Shown: positions 9,568 to 19,191, counted from the first letter of the stretch. The stretch: DNA of 64,000 nucleotides from [Mycobacterium] nativiensis (GCF_020172685.1 NZ_CP083986.1:2848294-2912293), one strand, 5' to 3'. Made by a program: numbers and translations. The notes: a model not told the origin generated them from the letters alone.

Positions 9568-9636
9568 TCGCGCGACTGTGCAGTTTGATACGCGTGCCGC
9601 GGCATGTCGCGTACGAAACCGCACAACCAGCGCGGA
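9568..9636. repeat. Intergenic imperfect palindrome, copy 1
   Basis: Between the convergent monooxygenase and metK lies an imperfect inverted repeat of about 65 bp. Left arm elements GCGCGA..TGTGC..GATACGCG are mirrored on the right as CGCGTAC..AAACCGCACA..GCGCG. The layout matches the repeat at 23441-23506 (GCGCGA, then GTGC, then TACG in the left arm). It may also act as a bidirectional terminator here. Confidence 0.55.
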
Positions 9637-9645
9637 AAAACGAGG

Positions 9646-10857
9646 CTAGATGGCGCGCTTGAGGTCGTCGACCTTGTCGAGCCGCTCCCAGGGCAGGTCG
9701 ATGTCGGTGCGACCGAAGTGACCGTAGGCGGCGGTCGGCGCGTAGATCGGCCGCAGCAGCTCCAGATCACGCACGATCGCGCCCGGCCGCAGGTCGAACA
9801 CCTCGCCGATCGCCTTCTCGATCTTGATCGGGTCGACGGCCTCGGTGCCGAACGTCTCGACGAACAGGCCGACCGGGGCCGCCTTGCCGATCGCGTAGGC
9901 CACCTGCACCTCGACACGCTGGGCCAGGCCCGCGGCGACGATGTTCTTGGCCACCCAGCGCATCGCGTAGGCCGCCGAGCGGTCCACCTTCGACGGGTCC
10001 TTGCCCGAGAACGCGCCGCCACCGTGCCGCGCCCAGCCGCCGTAGGTGTCGACAATGATCTTGCGGCCGGTCAGGCCGGCGTCGCCCATCGGGCCGCCGA
10101 CCACGAAGTTGCCGGTCGGGTTGACCAGCAGCCGCACCTCGGAGGTGTCCATGGTCTCGTGACCGAGCTCGGTCAGCACCTTGTTGATCACGTGCTCACG
10201 GATGTCGACGGCCAGCGTCTTGTCCAGGTCGATGCCCTCGGCGTGCTGGGTGGACAGCACCACGGTGTCCAGGCGCACCGGGACGTTGTCCTCGTACTGC
10301 ACGGTGACCTGAGTCTTGCCGTCCGGGCGCAGGTAGGGCAGCGTGCCGTCCTTACGCACCTCGGTGAGCCGGCGTGCCAGCCGGTGTGCCAGCGCGATCG
10401 GCAGCGGCATCAGCTCCGGGGTGTCGGCGATCGCGTAGCCGAACATCAGGCCCTGGTCGCCGGCGCCCTGGGAGTCCAGTGGGTCGGCCGCGCCCTCGAC
10501 GCGGGCTTCGTGGGCGGTGTCGACGCCCTGGGCGATGTCGGGCGACTGCGCGCCGATCCCGATGTTGACGCCGCAGGTCGCGCCGTCGAAGCCCTTGTCC
10601 GACGAGTCGTAGCCGATCTCCAGGATCCGCTCGCGCACGGTGTTGGTGATGTTGGCGAACGCTTCACGGGCGCTGGTCGTAACCTCACCGACCACGTGCA
10701 CCTGGCCGGTGGTGACCAGGGTTTCCACCGCGACCCGTGAGCGGGGGTCATCTGCCAGCAAGGCGTCGAGCACCGAGTCGCTGATGGCGTCACAGATCTT
10801 GTCGGGGTGTCCCTCGGTCACCGACTCACTGGTGAACAGCCGACCCTTTTCGCTCAC
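9646..10857 (-). CDS. metK: S-adenosylmethionine synthase
   Basis: 403 residues, full length. It makes S-adenosylmethionine from methionine and ATP. Family signatures are visible: [18 protein letters not shown] at the N-terminus, [12 protein letters not shown] (about residues 117-128), and the P-loop-like [23 protein letters not shown] 10857 follows an aagggtgac Shine-Dalgarno. It is the last gene of a mihF-gmk-rpoZ-coaBC-metK series on this strand, with about 130 bp separating it from coaBC, where an own promoter may lie. No SAM riboswitch structure was recognised in that gap. Confidence 0.97.
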   Translation of the reverse strand: MSEKGRLFTSESVTEGHPDKICDAISDSVLDALLADDPRSRVAVETLVTTGQVHVVGEVTTSAREAFANITNTVRERILEIGYDSSDKGFDGATCGVNIGIGAQSPDIAQGVDTAHEARVEGAADPLDSQGAGDQGLMFGYAIADTPELMPLPIALAHRLARRLTEVRKDGTLPYLRPDGKTQVTVQYEDNVPVRLDTVVLSTQHAEGIDLDKTLAVDIREHVINKVLTELGHETMDTSEVRLLVNPTGNFVVGGPMGDAGLTGRKIIVDTYGGWARHGGGAFSGKDPSKVDRSAAYAMRWVAKNIVAAGLAQRVEVQVAYAIGKAAPVGLFVETFGTEAVDPIKIEKAIGEVFDLRPGAIVRDLELLRPIYAPTAAYGHFGRTDIDLPWERLDKVDDLKRAI

Positions 10858-10990
10858 AATGTCACCCTTCCGTGCCCTTGCGCACTGTAAAAAAAGTTAG
10901 GCGGGAAAATATATCGCCCGCATCCTCTGCGTTCCTGAGCGCTGCCCCAGCCTGTGTCACAACCCCCGGCTCGCTACCGTAGCAGCGCCC

Positions 10991-12241
10991 TCATCCGTCG
11001 TGCCCACGCAGGAAGGCTGCGACCGCGTCGACGATCCGACTGGCCATCAATGTCTTGGATCCGGGCTCCAGGGCGGACTCGGTTCCATCGGCGGCCAACA
11101 GCCACCCGTCATTATGGTCCACCTCGAAGGCCCTGCCGTCCCCGACGGCGTTGACCACCAACAGATCGCACCCCTTGCGGCGCAGCTTCGCCCGCGCGTG
11201 GAACAGCACGTCGCCGTTCTCGTCGCCGGTCTCGGCGGCGAACCCGACGATGGCGCGCATGTTGGGCAGCTGCCCTTCACTGCGCGCCCGCACCGCACCG
11301 GCCAACACGTCGTCATTGCGGACCAGATCGATTGTTGGCGGCTGGTCGTCCTCGCCCGAGCCCTTCTTGATCTTCGCCTGCGCCATCCGGGCCGGGCGGA
11401 AATCGGCGACCGCGGCGGCCATCACCAGCACGTGCGCCTCCGGGGCATGCTTGGTGACCGCTTCGTGCAACTGCTGGGCCGAGCTGACGCGGACCACGTC
11501 GACTCCGGCCGGGTCGATCAGACCGGCGGTGTGCGCGGAGATCAAGGTGACCTCGGCGCCGCGCTGGGCGGCCACCCGAGCCACCGCGTAGCCCTGCTTG
11601 CCCGAACTGCGGTTGCCGATAAAACGGACCGGGTCGATCGGCTCACGGGTACCGCCGGCGGTCACCAGCACCTTCTGCCCGGCCAGGTCGTGGGGCAGCG
11701 CGTCAGCCCGCTCCAGCAGCAGCGACGCGAAGGTGTTGATCTCCTCGGCCTCGGGCAGTCGGCCCGGCCCGGTGTCGGCGCCGGTGAGCCGTCCCGATGC
11801 GGGTTCGAGAACCACCGCACCACGCGATCGCAACGTTGACACATTCTCTCTGGTGGCCGGGTGCTGCCACATCTCGGTGTGCATCGCCGGCGCGAACAGC
11901 ACCGGGCAGCGGGCGGTGAGCAGAGTGGCCGTCAACAGATCGTCGGCGCGTCCCGCGACCGCGCGGGCCAGCAGGTCCGCGGTGGCCGGGGCAACCACCA
12001 CCAGGTCGGCCTGCTGACCGATGGCGACATGCGGCACCTGCGGCACGTCGTCGAAGACCCCGGTGTGCACCGGGTGGCCGGAGAGCGCCTCGAAGGTGGC
12101 GGCCCCGACGAATCGCAGTGCCGACTCGGTCGGGACGACGCGCACCGAATGGCCGACCTCGGCCAGCTGCCGGACCACGGTGCACGCCTTGTAGGCGGCG
12201 ATGCCACCGGAGACGCCGACGACGATCCGCTTGCGCTCCAC
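10991..12241 (-). CDS. coaBC: Bifunctional phosphopantothenoylcysteine decarboxylase / phosphopantothenate-cysteine ligase
   Basis: 416 residues. The N-terminal CoaC flavodomain starts KRIVVGVSGGIAAYKAC and carries PAMHTEMW, the active-site motif region where many bacteria have Asn. The C-terminal CoaB ligase starts about residue 190 with VLVTAGGTREPIDPVRFIGNRSSGKQG. Together they perform two successive steps of coenzyme A synthesis. It starts with GTG about 20 bp after rpoZ, so it is cotranscribed with it. Confidence 0.96.
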   Translation of the reverse strand: MERKRIVVGVSGGIAAYKACTVVRQLAEVGHSVRVVPTESALRFVGAATFEALSGHPVHTGVFDDVPQVPHVAIGQQADLVVVAPATADLLARAVAGRADDLLTATLLTARCPVLFAPAMHTEMWQHPATRENVSTLRSRGAVVLEPASGRLTGADTGPGRLPEAEEINTFASLLLERADALPHDLAGQKVLVTAGGTREPIDPVRFIGNRSSGKQGYAVARVAAQRGAEVTLISAHTAGLIDPAGVDVVRVSSAQQLHEAVTKHAPEAHVLVMAAAVADFRPARMAQAKIKKGSGEDDQPPTIDLVRNDDVLAGAVRARSEGQLPNMRAIVGFAAETGDENGDVLFHARAKLRRKGCDLLVVNAVGDGRAFEVDHNDGWLLAADGTESALEPGSKTLMASRIVDAVAAFLRGHDG

Positions 12242-12262
12242 GGCTAGGGCCCCGAGCCTCTG

Positions 12263-12577
12263 CTACTCGCCTTCGGTGTATTCGAGCAGGTCGCCGTGGA
12301 TCTCGCGCAGCGCGATCGACAGCGGCTTCTCCTGCAGGCCGGGCTCGACCAGCGGCCCGACGTACTCGAGGATGCCCTCACCGAGCTGGTTGTAGTAGTC
12401 GTTGATCTGCCGGGCCCGCTTGGCCGCGTAGATCACCAAGGCGTACTTGCTCGACGCGCGCTGCAGCAGCTCATCGATGGGGGGGTTGGTGATGCCGAGC
12501 GGCGTGTCATAGCCGCCGATGGACGCCGGGTCGAACTCTTCGACGTCGGTGGCCGCCTCGACCTGTGAGGTACTCAC
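12263..12577 (-). CDS. rpoZ: RNA polymerase omega subunit
   Basis: 104 residues, matching mycobacterial omega (110). The conserved core [37 protein letters not shown] is present. Omega assists folding and assembly of beta-prime. The start is GTG 12577 with aggagaatgtct upstream. It lies between gmk and coaBC, the standard mycobacterial order. Confidence 0.96.
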   Translation of the reverse strand: MSTSQVEAATDVEEFDPASIGGYDTPLGITNPPIDELLQRASSKYALVIYAAKRARQINDYYNQLGEGILEYVGPLVEPGLQEKPLSIALREIHGDLLEYTEGE

Positions 12578-12659
12578 TTAAGACATTCTCCTGGCTTTTG
12601 ATGGCTGAGCTTCGGATGACTGGGGTTCGGTCACGCCTGCTGACGGTGATCCGGGCCGG

Positions 12660-13262
12660 TCAGGCCAGACCCGGTGCGCTGTCCACCAGCAAGGATACCA
12701 ATTCTGAGCAGGCGGTTTCCAATCGAGCGTTCACCACCACGCGGTCGAAGTCGCCTTGGGCCGCCAACTCGGTTCGCGCGGTGGCCAGACGACGTTCCAT
12801 CACCTCTGCGGATTCGGTGCCGCGACCGGCCAGTCTGGTCTCCAGCGTCTCCCAATCCGGGGGCGCCAGAAAGACCGTGACAGCTTCGGGAAGTGCCTTC
12901 TTGATGGACCTGGCACCGGCCAGATCAACCTCGATCAGGACCGGTTTACCGGCCCGGGCCGCGTCCGCGACCGGGCCCGCCGGCGTGCCCGATCGCTGCA
13001 GGCCACCGTGGATGTCGGCCCACTCCAGCAGCGCGTCGGTTTCGATCAACCGGTCGAACTCCTCCGGTGTCACGAACCGGTAGTCGACACCGTCGACCTC
13101 ACCGGGCCGAGGCGCGCGAGTGGTGGCCGACACGCTGAAGTACAGACTCGGCACCCGCTCCCGCAGGCAACGGACCACACTCGACTTACCGACCGCGGAT
13201 GGACCGGACAGCACCACGACGCGTCCCGCGTACCCGCTGTCCGGTCCTCCACCGGCATTCAC
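12660..13262 (-). CDS. gmk: Guanylate kinase
   Basis: 200 residues. P-loop [11 protein letters not shown] is at about residues 19-29, followed by the GMP-binding segment [27 protein letters not shown]. It converts GMP to GDP. GTG 13262 lies 7 bp after the mihF stop, so translation is probably coupled. Confidence 0.96.
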   Translation of the reverse strand: MNAGGGPDSGYAGRVVVLSGPSAVGKSSVVRCLRERVPSLYFSVSATTRAPRPGEVDGVDYRFVTPEEFDRLIETDALLEWADIHGGLQRSGTPAGPVADAARAGKPVLIEVDLAGARSIKKALPEAVTVFLAPPDWETLETRLAGRGTESAEVMERRLATARTELAAQGDFDRVVVNARLETACSELVSLLVDSAPGLA

Positions 13263-13269
13263 TGACGGA

Positions 13270-13587
13270 TCAGGAGAAGTCGAACTTCTCCAGCAGCGCC
13301 TTGCGCTGCCGGTCGCCCAGGCCGCGCAGTCGGCGCGTGGGGGCGATCTCCAGTTCGGTCATGATCTCCTGCGCCTTGACCTTGCCAACCTTCGGCAACG
13401 CCTCCAACAGCGCAGACACCTTCATCTTGCCCAAGACCTCATCGGTCTCGGCGTCCTTGAGGACCTGCTTGAGATTGGTGCCGCCACGCTTGAGCCGGTC
13501 CTTGAGCTCTGCTCGGATTCGACGCGCGGCCGCCGCCTTCTCCAACGCGGCGGCGCGCTGCTCGTCGGTCAACTGGGGAAGGGCCAC
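13270..13587 (-). CDS. mihF: Mycobacterial integration host factor
   Basis: 105-residue basic nucleoid protein beginning [43 protein letters not shown] and ending in the helix-two-turn-helix [16 protein letters not shown]. This is the actinobacterial IHF family (MihF), unrelated to enteric IHF. It leads the mihF-gmk-rpoZ-coaBC-metK series, with a long upstream region that probably holds the main promoter. Confidence 0.95.
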   Translation of the reverse strand: MALPQLTDEQRAAALEKAAAARRIRAELKDRLKRGGTNLKQVLKDAETDEVLGKMKVSALLEALPKVGKVKAQEIMTELEIAPTRRLRGLGDRQRKALLEKFDFS

Positions 13588-14050
13588 GATTCCTCCGTAT
13601 CGTCATCATCGGCAACGCCGATGTTTTCCTTGTCTCGGCCGGGTACTGCTGCCAGAGACGACGACCGTACCCACGCCGTCTGACGAAATCTAACCCCACC
13701 CCCCGTTTCCGGCTACAAACGCCCAGCGTGTGGCGTCGCCGCAGCACGGTTCGACCCGAGGCGGCCACGATCGGGCGCCCCCGCCCGGATGGGTCGCGCC
13801 CGCCGGCAAGACGACCCGGAAAACCCCTCCCGAGCTGGGGTTTTACTCCGACTCGCCGAGTCGGTCGGGTGCCGCGGCGCGGCCTGACTGTCGCCGCCGC
13901 GGAGGGGCCGGATATTCGTGGCATTGACTTCGCACCTCACGGCGTGTCGGGCGTGTCGAAGCCGGTTTCGGCCCATCCGGCGTCAGCGCCGAACGGGGAT
14001 CCGCGCGGGCTGCGAAAGGTTCGCGAACTGCCCCAGCCCCGCCGATTCGG
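13588..14050. other. Intergenic region upstream of mihF
   Basis: 463 bp without a credible gene; short readings in several frames are Arg/Pro-rich shadows. It should hold the mihF promoter near its left end. It contains one clear terminator-like hairpin at 13820-13844. Nothing else was recognised. Confidence 0.5.
13820..13844. terminator. Bidirectional intrinsic terminator candidate
   Basis: Perfect 8-bp stem AAAACCCC / GGGGTTTT around a 9-nt loop. The symmetrical A-run and T-run would allow termination in both directions. It isolates the mihF promoter region from the small exported-protein gene to the right. Confidence 0.6.
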
Positions 14051-14056
14051 TACGAT
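14051..14056 (+). promoter_or_regulatory. -10 element of a probable leaderless promoter
   Basis: TACGAT fits the mycobacterial SigA -10 pattern TANNNT and ends 8 nt before GTG 14065. No Shine-Dalgarno lies between them, so transcription probably begins at or next to the start codon. Confidence 0.45.
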
Positions 14057-14064
14057 TGGCGGGC

Positions 14065-14382
14065 GTGAAGGCGATCACATTTATCGGTTCTGCTGCGGCC
14101 CTGACCGCGGCGTTCGCCCTCGGGACACCGGCGATGTATGCCGACGCGCCGGCTGCCGGCTCGACCTGCGAGAGCGGTCAGCTCAACCTGACGACCACGT
14201 CCAGCGCCGGCGAAGGGCTGCGCTGCCTGGCCGACACCGACCGCGGCTACATCTGGCAGCACGACGACGGCACCACCCAGTCCCGGGACGACGCGGAGCG
14301 CATCGCTCAGGACGCGTGCCACAAGCTGCCGCACGGCAGCCACACGTGCGAGTCCTGGGTGGACCGCATTCCGGGCCGCTGA
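14065..14382 (+). CDS. Small exported cysteine-containing protein
   Basis: 105 residues from GTG 14065. An N-terminal signal peptide (KAITFIGSAAALTAAFALGTPAMYADA) is followed by a mature part of about 80 residues with four cysteines (TCESG, LRCLA, DACHK, HTCESW), which could form two disulfides outside the cell. An in-frame extension upstream to 13918 is Arg-rich and lacks coding character. No family is recognised. It ends 4 bp before the convergent zwf stop. Confidence 0.7.
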   Translation: MKAITFIGSAAALTAAFALGTPAMYADAPAAGSTCESGQLNLTTTSSAGEGLRCLADTDRGYIWQHDDGTTQSRDDAERIAQDACHKLPHGSHTCESWVDRIPGR

Positions 14383-14386
14383 GCGG

Positions 14387-15838
14387 CTATCTGCCAGCCC
14401 TCCAGACCCGGTCGAACGGTAACCGCCAGGCGTGCGGTGCGATGAGTTGGTGGACGGCGTTAGGCCCCCAGGATCCGATGTCGTAGCCGCGCACGGGTGG
14501 TGGGTCGTCCAGCAACGGCGCGGAGACCCGCCACAACCGCTCGATGCCCTGCGAAGCCGTGTAGAGCGTGTGGTCGCCGCGCATCGCGTCCAGGATCAGC
14601 CGCTCATAGGCCTCCAGCACGTCGCCGGCGGTCTCGGTGTCGGCCATCTGGAACTGCAGGCTGTGCTTGTCCAGCTTCATTCCCGGGCCCGGCCGCTTGC
14701 CGTAGAACGACAGCGACAGCTTCGCCTGATCCGCCAGGTCGAACGTGAGGTGGTCCGGGCCGTGCGCGCCGACCCCCGACCCGGCCGGGAACATGCTCCG
14801 GGGCGGTTCCCGGAATGCGATCGAGATGATCCGCTGCCCCTCGGCCAGACACTTTCCGGTCCGCAGGTAGAACGGCACCCCCGCCCAGCGCCAGTTGTCG
14901 ATCTCGCACTTGAGTGCGATGAACGTCTCGGTGTCCGAATCCGGCGCCACCCCCGGCTCGTCGCGGTAGCCGCGGTACTGGCCCCGCACCACGTTGCGCG
15001 GATCCAGCGGCACCATGGACCGGAAGACCTTGTTCTTCTCCACGCCGATCGCGTCGGAGGCCAGCTCGGTCGGCGCCTCCATCGCGACGAACGCCAGCAC
15101 CTGGAACAGGTGGGTGACCACCATGTCCTTGAACGCCCCGGTGGGCTCATAGAAGGCGGCCCGCCCCTCCAGCGACAGCTTCTCCGGGATGTCGATCTGG
15201 ACGTGGTCGATGAAGGTGCGGTTCCAGATCGGCTCGAACAGCCCGTTGGCGAATCGGAACGCCAGAATGTTCTGCGCCGCCTCCTTGCCGAGGAAATGGT
15301 CGATCCGGAAGATCTGCGATTCGTCGAAGGTCTGGTGGATCGAGGCGTTGAGCTCGACAGCGCTGGCCAGGTCGGTGCCGAAGGGCTTCTCCATGACGAC
15401 CGCCGCGCCGTCCACCAGGTTCGCCTGTTCCAGCATCCGGATCGCCGGGATCGCAGCGGCGGGCGGCACGCTCAGGTAGTGCAACAGCTGCGGCTCGCCT
15501 TCCAGCTGCGCCGACTGGGTCCGCACCGCCGCGGCCAGCGCCGCGGCCCCGCCGCTCTGCGCCACATACGTCAGGTTCTCCGCCCAGTTCCGGGTCTCGT
15601 CCGCGGAAGCCGCACCGTGCGAAGACTGTTCGCACGCGGCCACGGCGATCTTGCGGAAGGTGTCGTCGTCCAGCTCGTCCAGTGAGGTGCCGACGATGCG
15701 CAGCTGGGGCGCCAACTTGGACCGCGACAGGTGGAACAGGCCCGGAAGCAGCTTGCGGCGGGCCAGATCGCCGGTGGCGCCGAACAAGACCACCACGTGC
15801 GGCGCAGCGTCGGGTGCGGCGTGATCGGAACTGTGCAT
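14387..15838 (-). CDS. zwf: Glucose-6-phosphate 1-dehydrogenase
   Basis: 483 residues. The NADP-binding motif VLFGATGDLARRKLLPGLF is at the N-terminus and the active-site signature RIDHFLGKEAAQN near residue 180. It oxidises glucose-6-phosphate to 6-phosphogluconolactone, producing NADPH. ATG 15838 follows a strong gaaggggagaag; an in-frame upstream ATG at 15871 would overlap the GH15 gene and is rejected. The GH15 gene ends only 10 bp upstream on the same strand, so glucose release and its oxidation are probably coexpressed. No opcA is present. Confidence 0.95.
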   Translation of the reverse strand: MHSSDHAAPDAAPHVVVLFGATGDLARRKLLPGLFHLSRSKLAPQLRIVGTSLDELDDDTFRKIAVAACEQSSHGAASADETRNWAENLTYVAQSGGAAALAAAVRTQSAQLEGEPQLLHYLSVPPAAAIPAIRMLEQANLVDGAAVVMEKPFGTDLASAVELNASIHQTFDESQIFRIDHFLGKEAAQNILAFRFANGLFEPIWNRTFIDHVQIDIPEKLSLEGRAAFYEPTGAFKDMVVTHLFQVLAFVAMEAPTELASDAIGVEKNKVFRSMVPLDPRNVVRGQYRGYRDEPGVAPDSDTETFIALKCEIDNWRWAGVPFYLRTGKCLAEGQRIISIAFREPPRSMFPAGSGVGAHGPDHLTFDLADQAKLSLSFYGKRPGPGMKLDKHSLQFQMADTETAGDVLEAYERLILDAMRGDHTLYTASQGIERLWRVSAPLLDDPPPVRGYDIGSWGPNAVHQLIAPHAWRLPFDRVWRAGR

Positions 15839-15848
15839 CTTCTCCCCT

Positions 15849-17867
15849 TCAGTTCGCCGGCAGGAATTCACCTGCGGCGACGTCCTCCTCGGCGCGGATC
15901 ACGTGCACGACGGCATTGATCAGCGCCAGGTGTGTGAACGCCTGCGGGAAATTGCCCAGGTGCCGTCCGGTCCGGGTGTCGATCTCCTCGGCGTAGAGCC
16001 GCAACGGGCTGGCGAACGCCAACAGCCGTTCGCAGAGTTGTTTGGCCTGTTTGAGTTCGCCGATCTCGACCAGGGCCGACACCAGCCAGAACGAGCAGAT
16101 GGTGAAGGTCCCCTCTTCCCCGACCAGGCCGTCGTCGGTTTCGGCGACCTTGTAGCGCAACACCAGTCCGTCGACGGTGAGCTCGTCGGCGATCGCCAGC
16201 ACGGTGGCCCGCACCCTGGGGTCCTCGGGCGGCAGAAACCGCAGCAGCGGGATCAGCAGGACCGAGGCGTCCAGCGCGGCACTGCCGTAGCTCTGAGTGA
16301 ACACGCCGCGTTCGTCGGCGCCGTGGGCCAGGATGTCGGCCTTGATGTCGTCGGCGATCGCCGCCCACTGCCGGGCGTACTCCTTCTCCCCGTGCAGCAT
16401 CGCCAGTTTCGCACCACGATCCAGCGCGACCCAGCAGTACACCTTCGAGGAGACGAAGTGCTGCGGTTCCCCTCGCACCTCCCAGATGCCGTGGTCGGGC
16501 AGCTGCCAGTTCTCGATCGCCTGCTCCACCTGTTTCTTGAGCACCGGCCACAGCTGTTCGGGCACGTGTTCACCGTGCGAACGGGCGTGCAGGTACACCG
16601 AGTCCAGCATCGCCCCCCAGACGTCGTGCTGGCGCTGCTTGTAGGCGCCGTTGCCGATCCGCACCGGTTGAGCCCCGTCATACCCGGACAGGTGGCCCAA
16701 TTCGGTTTCGGTGAGCTTCTTTTCGCCGCCCACCCCGTACATCACCTGTAATGGCTGGGCCTGACCGTCGGCGTCGAGGGCGGCATCGGAGAGGAAGTGG
16801 AAGAAGTTGTTGGCCTCCCGGTCCAGACCCAGGGTGTGCAGTCCCCACAGGGCGAACGTCGAGTCGCGCACCCAGGCGTAGCGGTAGTCCCAGTTACGCA
16901 CGCCCCCGGGGGTTTCCGGCAGCGACGTCGTCGACGCGGCCATCAGGGCACCGGTCGGCGCGTAGGTCAATCCCTTGAGGGCCAAAGCGCTCTGTTGCAG
17001 GTAACCGCGCCAGGGGTGGTCGGGAAACCTGCCGATGGTGATCCATTCCCGCCAGCACTCGGAGGTCTCCGCCAGTTTCCGCAACGCCTCCGCCTGGGTC
17101 TGCGGTGCCGGCAGCGGCGACCAGGACAGCGCCACGAAGGCCTGATCGCCCTCGGTCATGCGGGTGCGGGCGGTGACCTCGGGTCCTTCGATGCCCAGCC
17201 GCAGATTCGAGGTCAACTTCAGGCCGAGATGCCCGTCGTGGGAGTCGCCCTTGCAGGTGGCGGTGGCCTCCTCGTAGACCTGGCCGGTGTACTCCCACCG
17301 GGCTTCCCGGCGGTGGTAGTCGAAGGCCGGCTCGCAGCTGACCTCCACCTCCACGGTGCCGTTGACGCACTTGATGGTGCGCAGCAGGATGTGCCCGGCG
17401 TCCCAGTCGGTCGGGGCCCGCCGGTGGGTCCGCGACCGCTTGTCGGTGTTGTGCCAGCGGCCCATCACCAGGCAGTCGTGCACCGTCAGCCATCCGGTGT
17501 CGGTCTGCCAGGTGGTTTCCACGATGAGCCCACCGGGCCGGTACACCCGCTGGGACGGCACATGCTGCCCGTACGGCCCGACCCGGAAATGCCCTGCGCC
17601 GCGGTCGAGGATCGCGCCGAAGACACTCGGCGAGTCCGGCCGGGGCAGGCACATCCACTCGACCGCGCCGTTGGGTGCGATCAGGCAGGTGCTCTCGCAG
17701 TCGGACAGGAAGGCGTAGTCGTCGATCGGCGGATATGGGCTGCGGGTCGAGGACGGCACATCGAGCGCTCCGGTGTCGGCTGAGCTGGTGGTCCGGCCTA
17801 CCGGCTGACCATTGCCTGCCGCGGTGCTGCGCGTGGCCCTACCGGGGTTTATTCTGGTGGTGCCCAT
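15849..17867 (-). CDS. Glycoside hydrolase family 15 protein (trehalase/glucoamylase type)
   Basis: 672 residues. The N-terminal beta-sandwich domain starts YPPIDDYAFLSDCESTCLIAPNGAVEWMCLPRPDSPSVFGAILD, followed by an (alpha/alpha)6 barrel with the GH15 signature NWDYRYAWVRDS. Mycobacterial members of this family include the phosphate-dependent trehalase TreH, so trehalose cleavage to glucose is the best guess; other alpha-glucosides are possible. ATG 17867 (MGTTRINPG) is chosen because the upstream in-frame extension lacks similarity. It is the first gene of the pair with zwf. Confidence 0.85.
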   Translation of the reverse strand: MGTTRINPGRATRSTAAGNGQPVGRTTSSADTGALDVPSSTRSPYPPIDDYAFLSDCESTCLIAPNGAVEWMCLPRPDSPSVFGAILDRGAGHFRVGPYGQHVPSQRVYRPGGLIVETTWQTDTGWLTVHDCLVMGRWHNTDKRSRTHRRAPTDWDAGHILLRTIKCVNGTVEVEVSCEPAFDYHRREARWEYTGQVYEEATATCKGDSHDGHLGLKLTSNLRLGIEGPEVTARTRMTEGDQAFVALSWSPLPAPQTQAEALRKLAETSECWREWITIGRFPDHPWRGYLQQSALALKGLTYAPTGALMAASTTSLPETPGGVRNWDYRYAWVRDSTFALWGLHTLGLDREANNFFHFLSDAALDADGQAQPLQVMYGVGGEKKLTETELGHLSGYDGAQPVRIGNGAYKQRQHDVWGAMLDSVYLHARSHGEHVPEQLWPVLKKQVEQAIENWQLPDHGIWEVRGEPQHFVSSKVYCWVALDRGAKLAMLHGEKEYARQWAAIADDIKADILAHGADERGVFTQSYGSAALDASVLLIPLLRFLPPEDPRVRATVLAIADELTVDGLVLRYKVAETDDGLVGEEGTFTICSFWLVSALVEIGELKQAKQLCERLLAFASPLRLYAEEIDTRTGRHLGNFPQAFTHLALINAVVHVIRAEEDVAAGEFLPAN

Positions 17868-18100
17868 CGCTTCATCTTGATCCCGCGGGCGCGGGTTTGT
17901 CCGGATAACCGGGCCATACCCCTGGAAATGCCCGGCTGACAGCCCGGACACAGCTTTTCCTTCGGGTCTCTTGATGAACCTTGTATCTCTCACGGCCCGT
18001 TGATATTTCACAGCGAGCCGAGATTGCGTTGACAGACTCTTCGTGGGTTGGGCCGATTAGCTTGGATCAAGATCAGCGAGAACAGAACGGAGTTGATGCC

Positions 18101-18352
18101 ATGAACGCCCAACGCGTACTGTGCGCCGCCGCCCTGTCGGCGGGTGTCGCCCTGACCAGTCTCGTCGGTGTCGGAGCCGCTGTGGCGAACGCGGCCGGCC
18201 CGGCCGGCATCGCCACCATCAAGGAGGCCCCGTCCCCGACCCCGCAGCCGGTCCCCGGCCCCACGCTCAGCCACCACGACCAGAAGAAGCTCGACAAGTA
18301 CCTCAAGAAGCATCCGGAGATCGCCGTGCCCAACACGGGCGCGCACCAGTAA
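18101..18352 (+). CDS. Small exported Pro/Lys-rich protein
   Basis: 83 residues: signal peptide (MNAQRVLCAAALSAGVALTSLVGVGAAVANA), a Pro-rich linker (SPTPQPVPGP) and a basic helical tail (HHDQKKLDKYLKKHPEIAV). ATG 18101 follows cggagttgatgcc. No family is recognised. It stands alone, divergent from the GH15 gene, and is followed by a strong hairpin. Confidence 0.7.
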   Translation: MNAQRVLCAAALSAGVALTSLVGVGAAVANAAGPAGIATIKEAPSPTPQPVPGPTLSHHDQKKLDKYLKKHPEIAVPNTGAHQ

Positions 18353-18364
18353 AGGCTTGACGCA

Positions 18365-18399
18365 CAGCGGCGGGTCACCGTATCGGTGGCCCGCCGCTG
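18365..18399 (+). terminator. Strong hairpin after the exported-protein gene
   Basis: CAGCGGCGGG-T-CACC pairs with GGTG-G-CCCGCCGCTG around a GTATC loop: 14 pairs with one mismatch. There is no clear T-run, so this is an L-shaped mycobacterial-type terminator rather than a classical one. Confidence 0.5.
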
Positions 18400-18745
18400 G
18401 ACTTCGTCGCTCGGCGCCGGCCGGCCGGTGTCACCGTCATGCGGGTCCGGACGCCGAATTCTTCCTGCGGTCCGCGGGTGCCTGCGGATAGTGAGAAGCT
18501 CCCTTGGTCGCCAACATCTTTCACTCTCGAGAACGGGTGCTGGCGAGCTCCGAGCATCAGGAATCCAGGAGCCCGCCGGACTGACAGCGACAATTAAGCG
18601 AAACCTGACATTGGCCAGGACGAAGTCGCGGATCACCCCCATAGGGTTTCCGTCAGGTGGATGGTCCACCCGGGGGTATTTATCGGGGGGTTATGTGCAT
18701 GAGCATTTCCGCTGAATACCTTGGCGGTAGCGAAAGTGGGAATTG
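18400..18745. other. Intergenic region, nothing recognised
   Basis: About 345 bp between the two exported-protein genes. No credible gene is seen in either strand. It presumably holds the promoter of the next gene; the only feature noted is an AT-richer patch around 18670-18745. Confidence 0.4.
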
Positions 18746-19177
18746 ATGACGATGACGATAATCGGCCATCCGGGCCGGTGGGCGCTGGCAGCGGCCACCG
18801 TGTTGACCCTCGGTGCCTTCGGAATCGGCATGGCCGGCGCCGATCCCGATGGTGGGATCAGCGGCGGTGCCGGCAACAACGGCGAGGCGAATGTCAACGC
18901 GGGGCCGTTCGGCGGCGGTGTGAACGCCGGTAACAACGGCGGGTTCAACTTCGGCCCCAACGGCATCGGCGGTGGCGGCGGCGAGAACAACGGCGCCAAC
19001 GTCAACTTGGGACCGTTCGACGGCCGGGTGAACACCGGCGACAACGGCGGGTTCAACTTCGGCCCCAACGGCATCGGCGGCGGGGGCGGCGAGAACAACA
19101 GCGCCAACGTCAACATGGGGCCCTTCGGCGGCGGCTACAACACCAACACCGAAGGCGGCGCCGAATTCGGCCGGTAA
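18746..19177 (+). CDS. Exported Gly/Asn-rich protein with tandem 36-residue repeats
   Basis: 143 residues from ATG 18746, behind gaaagtgggaattg. A signal peptide (WALAAATVLTLGAFGIGMAGA) is followed by three tandem units of about 36 residues, each running (N)ANVN-GPF-G-VN--NGGFNFGPNGIGGGGGE; the third is partial. The underlying DNA repeats with a 108-bp period (GGCGGGTTCAACTTCGGCCC at 18938 and 19046). The composition suggests a surface or cell-wall protein. No family is recognised. Confidence 0.7.
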   Translation: MTMTIIGHPGRWALAAATVLTLGAFGIGMAGADPDGGISGGAGNNGEANVNAGPFGGGVNAGNNGGFNFGPNGIGGGGGENNGANVNLGPFDGRVNTGDNGGFNFGPNGIGGGGGENNSANVNMGPFGGGYNTNTEGGAEFGR

Positions 19178-19191
19178 CCGGCGATCCAAGG

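Noticed and set aside
9604..10740. 378-residue open frame antisense to metK
   Set aside because: Same type of shadow; metK is unambiguous.
10858..10990. SAM riboswitch upstream of metK
   Set aside because: No recognisable SAM-I or SAM-IV core pairing was found in the 130-bp gap.
13918..14064. N-terminal extension of the small exported protein
   Set aside because: It would bury the signal peptide behind 49 Arg-rich residues; a -10 element directly precedes GTG 14065.
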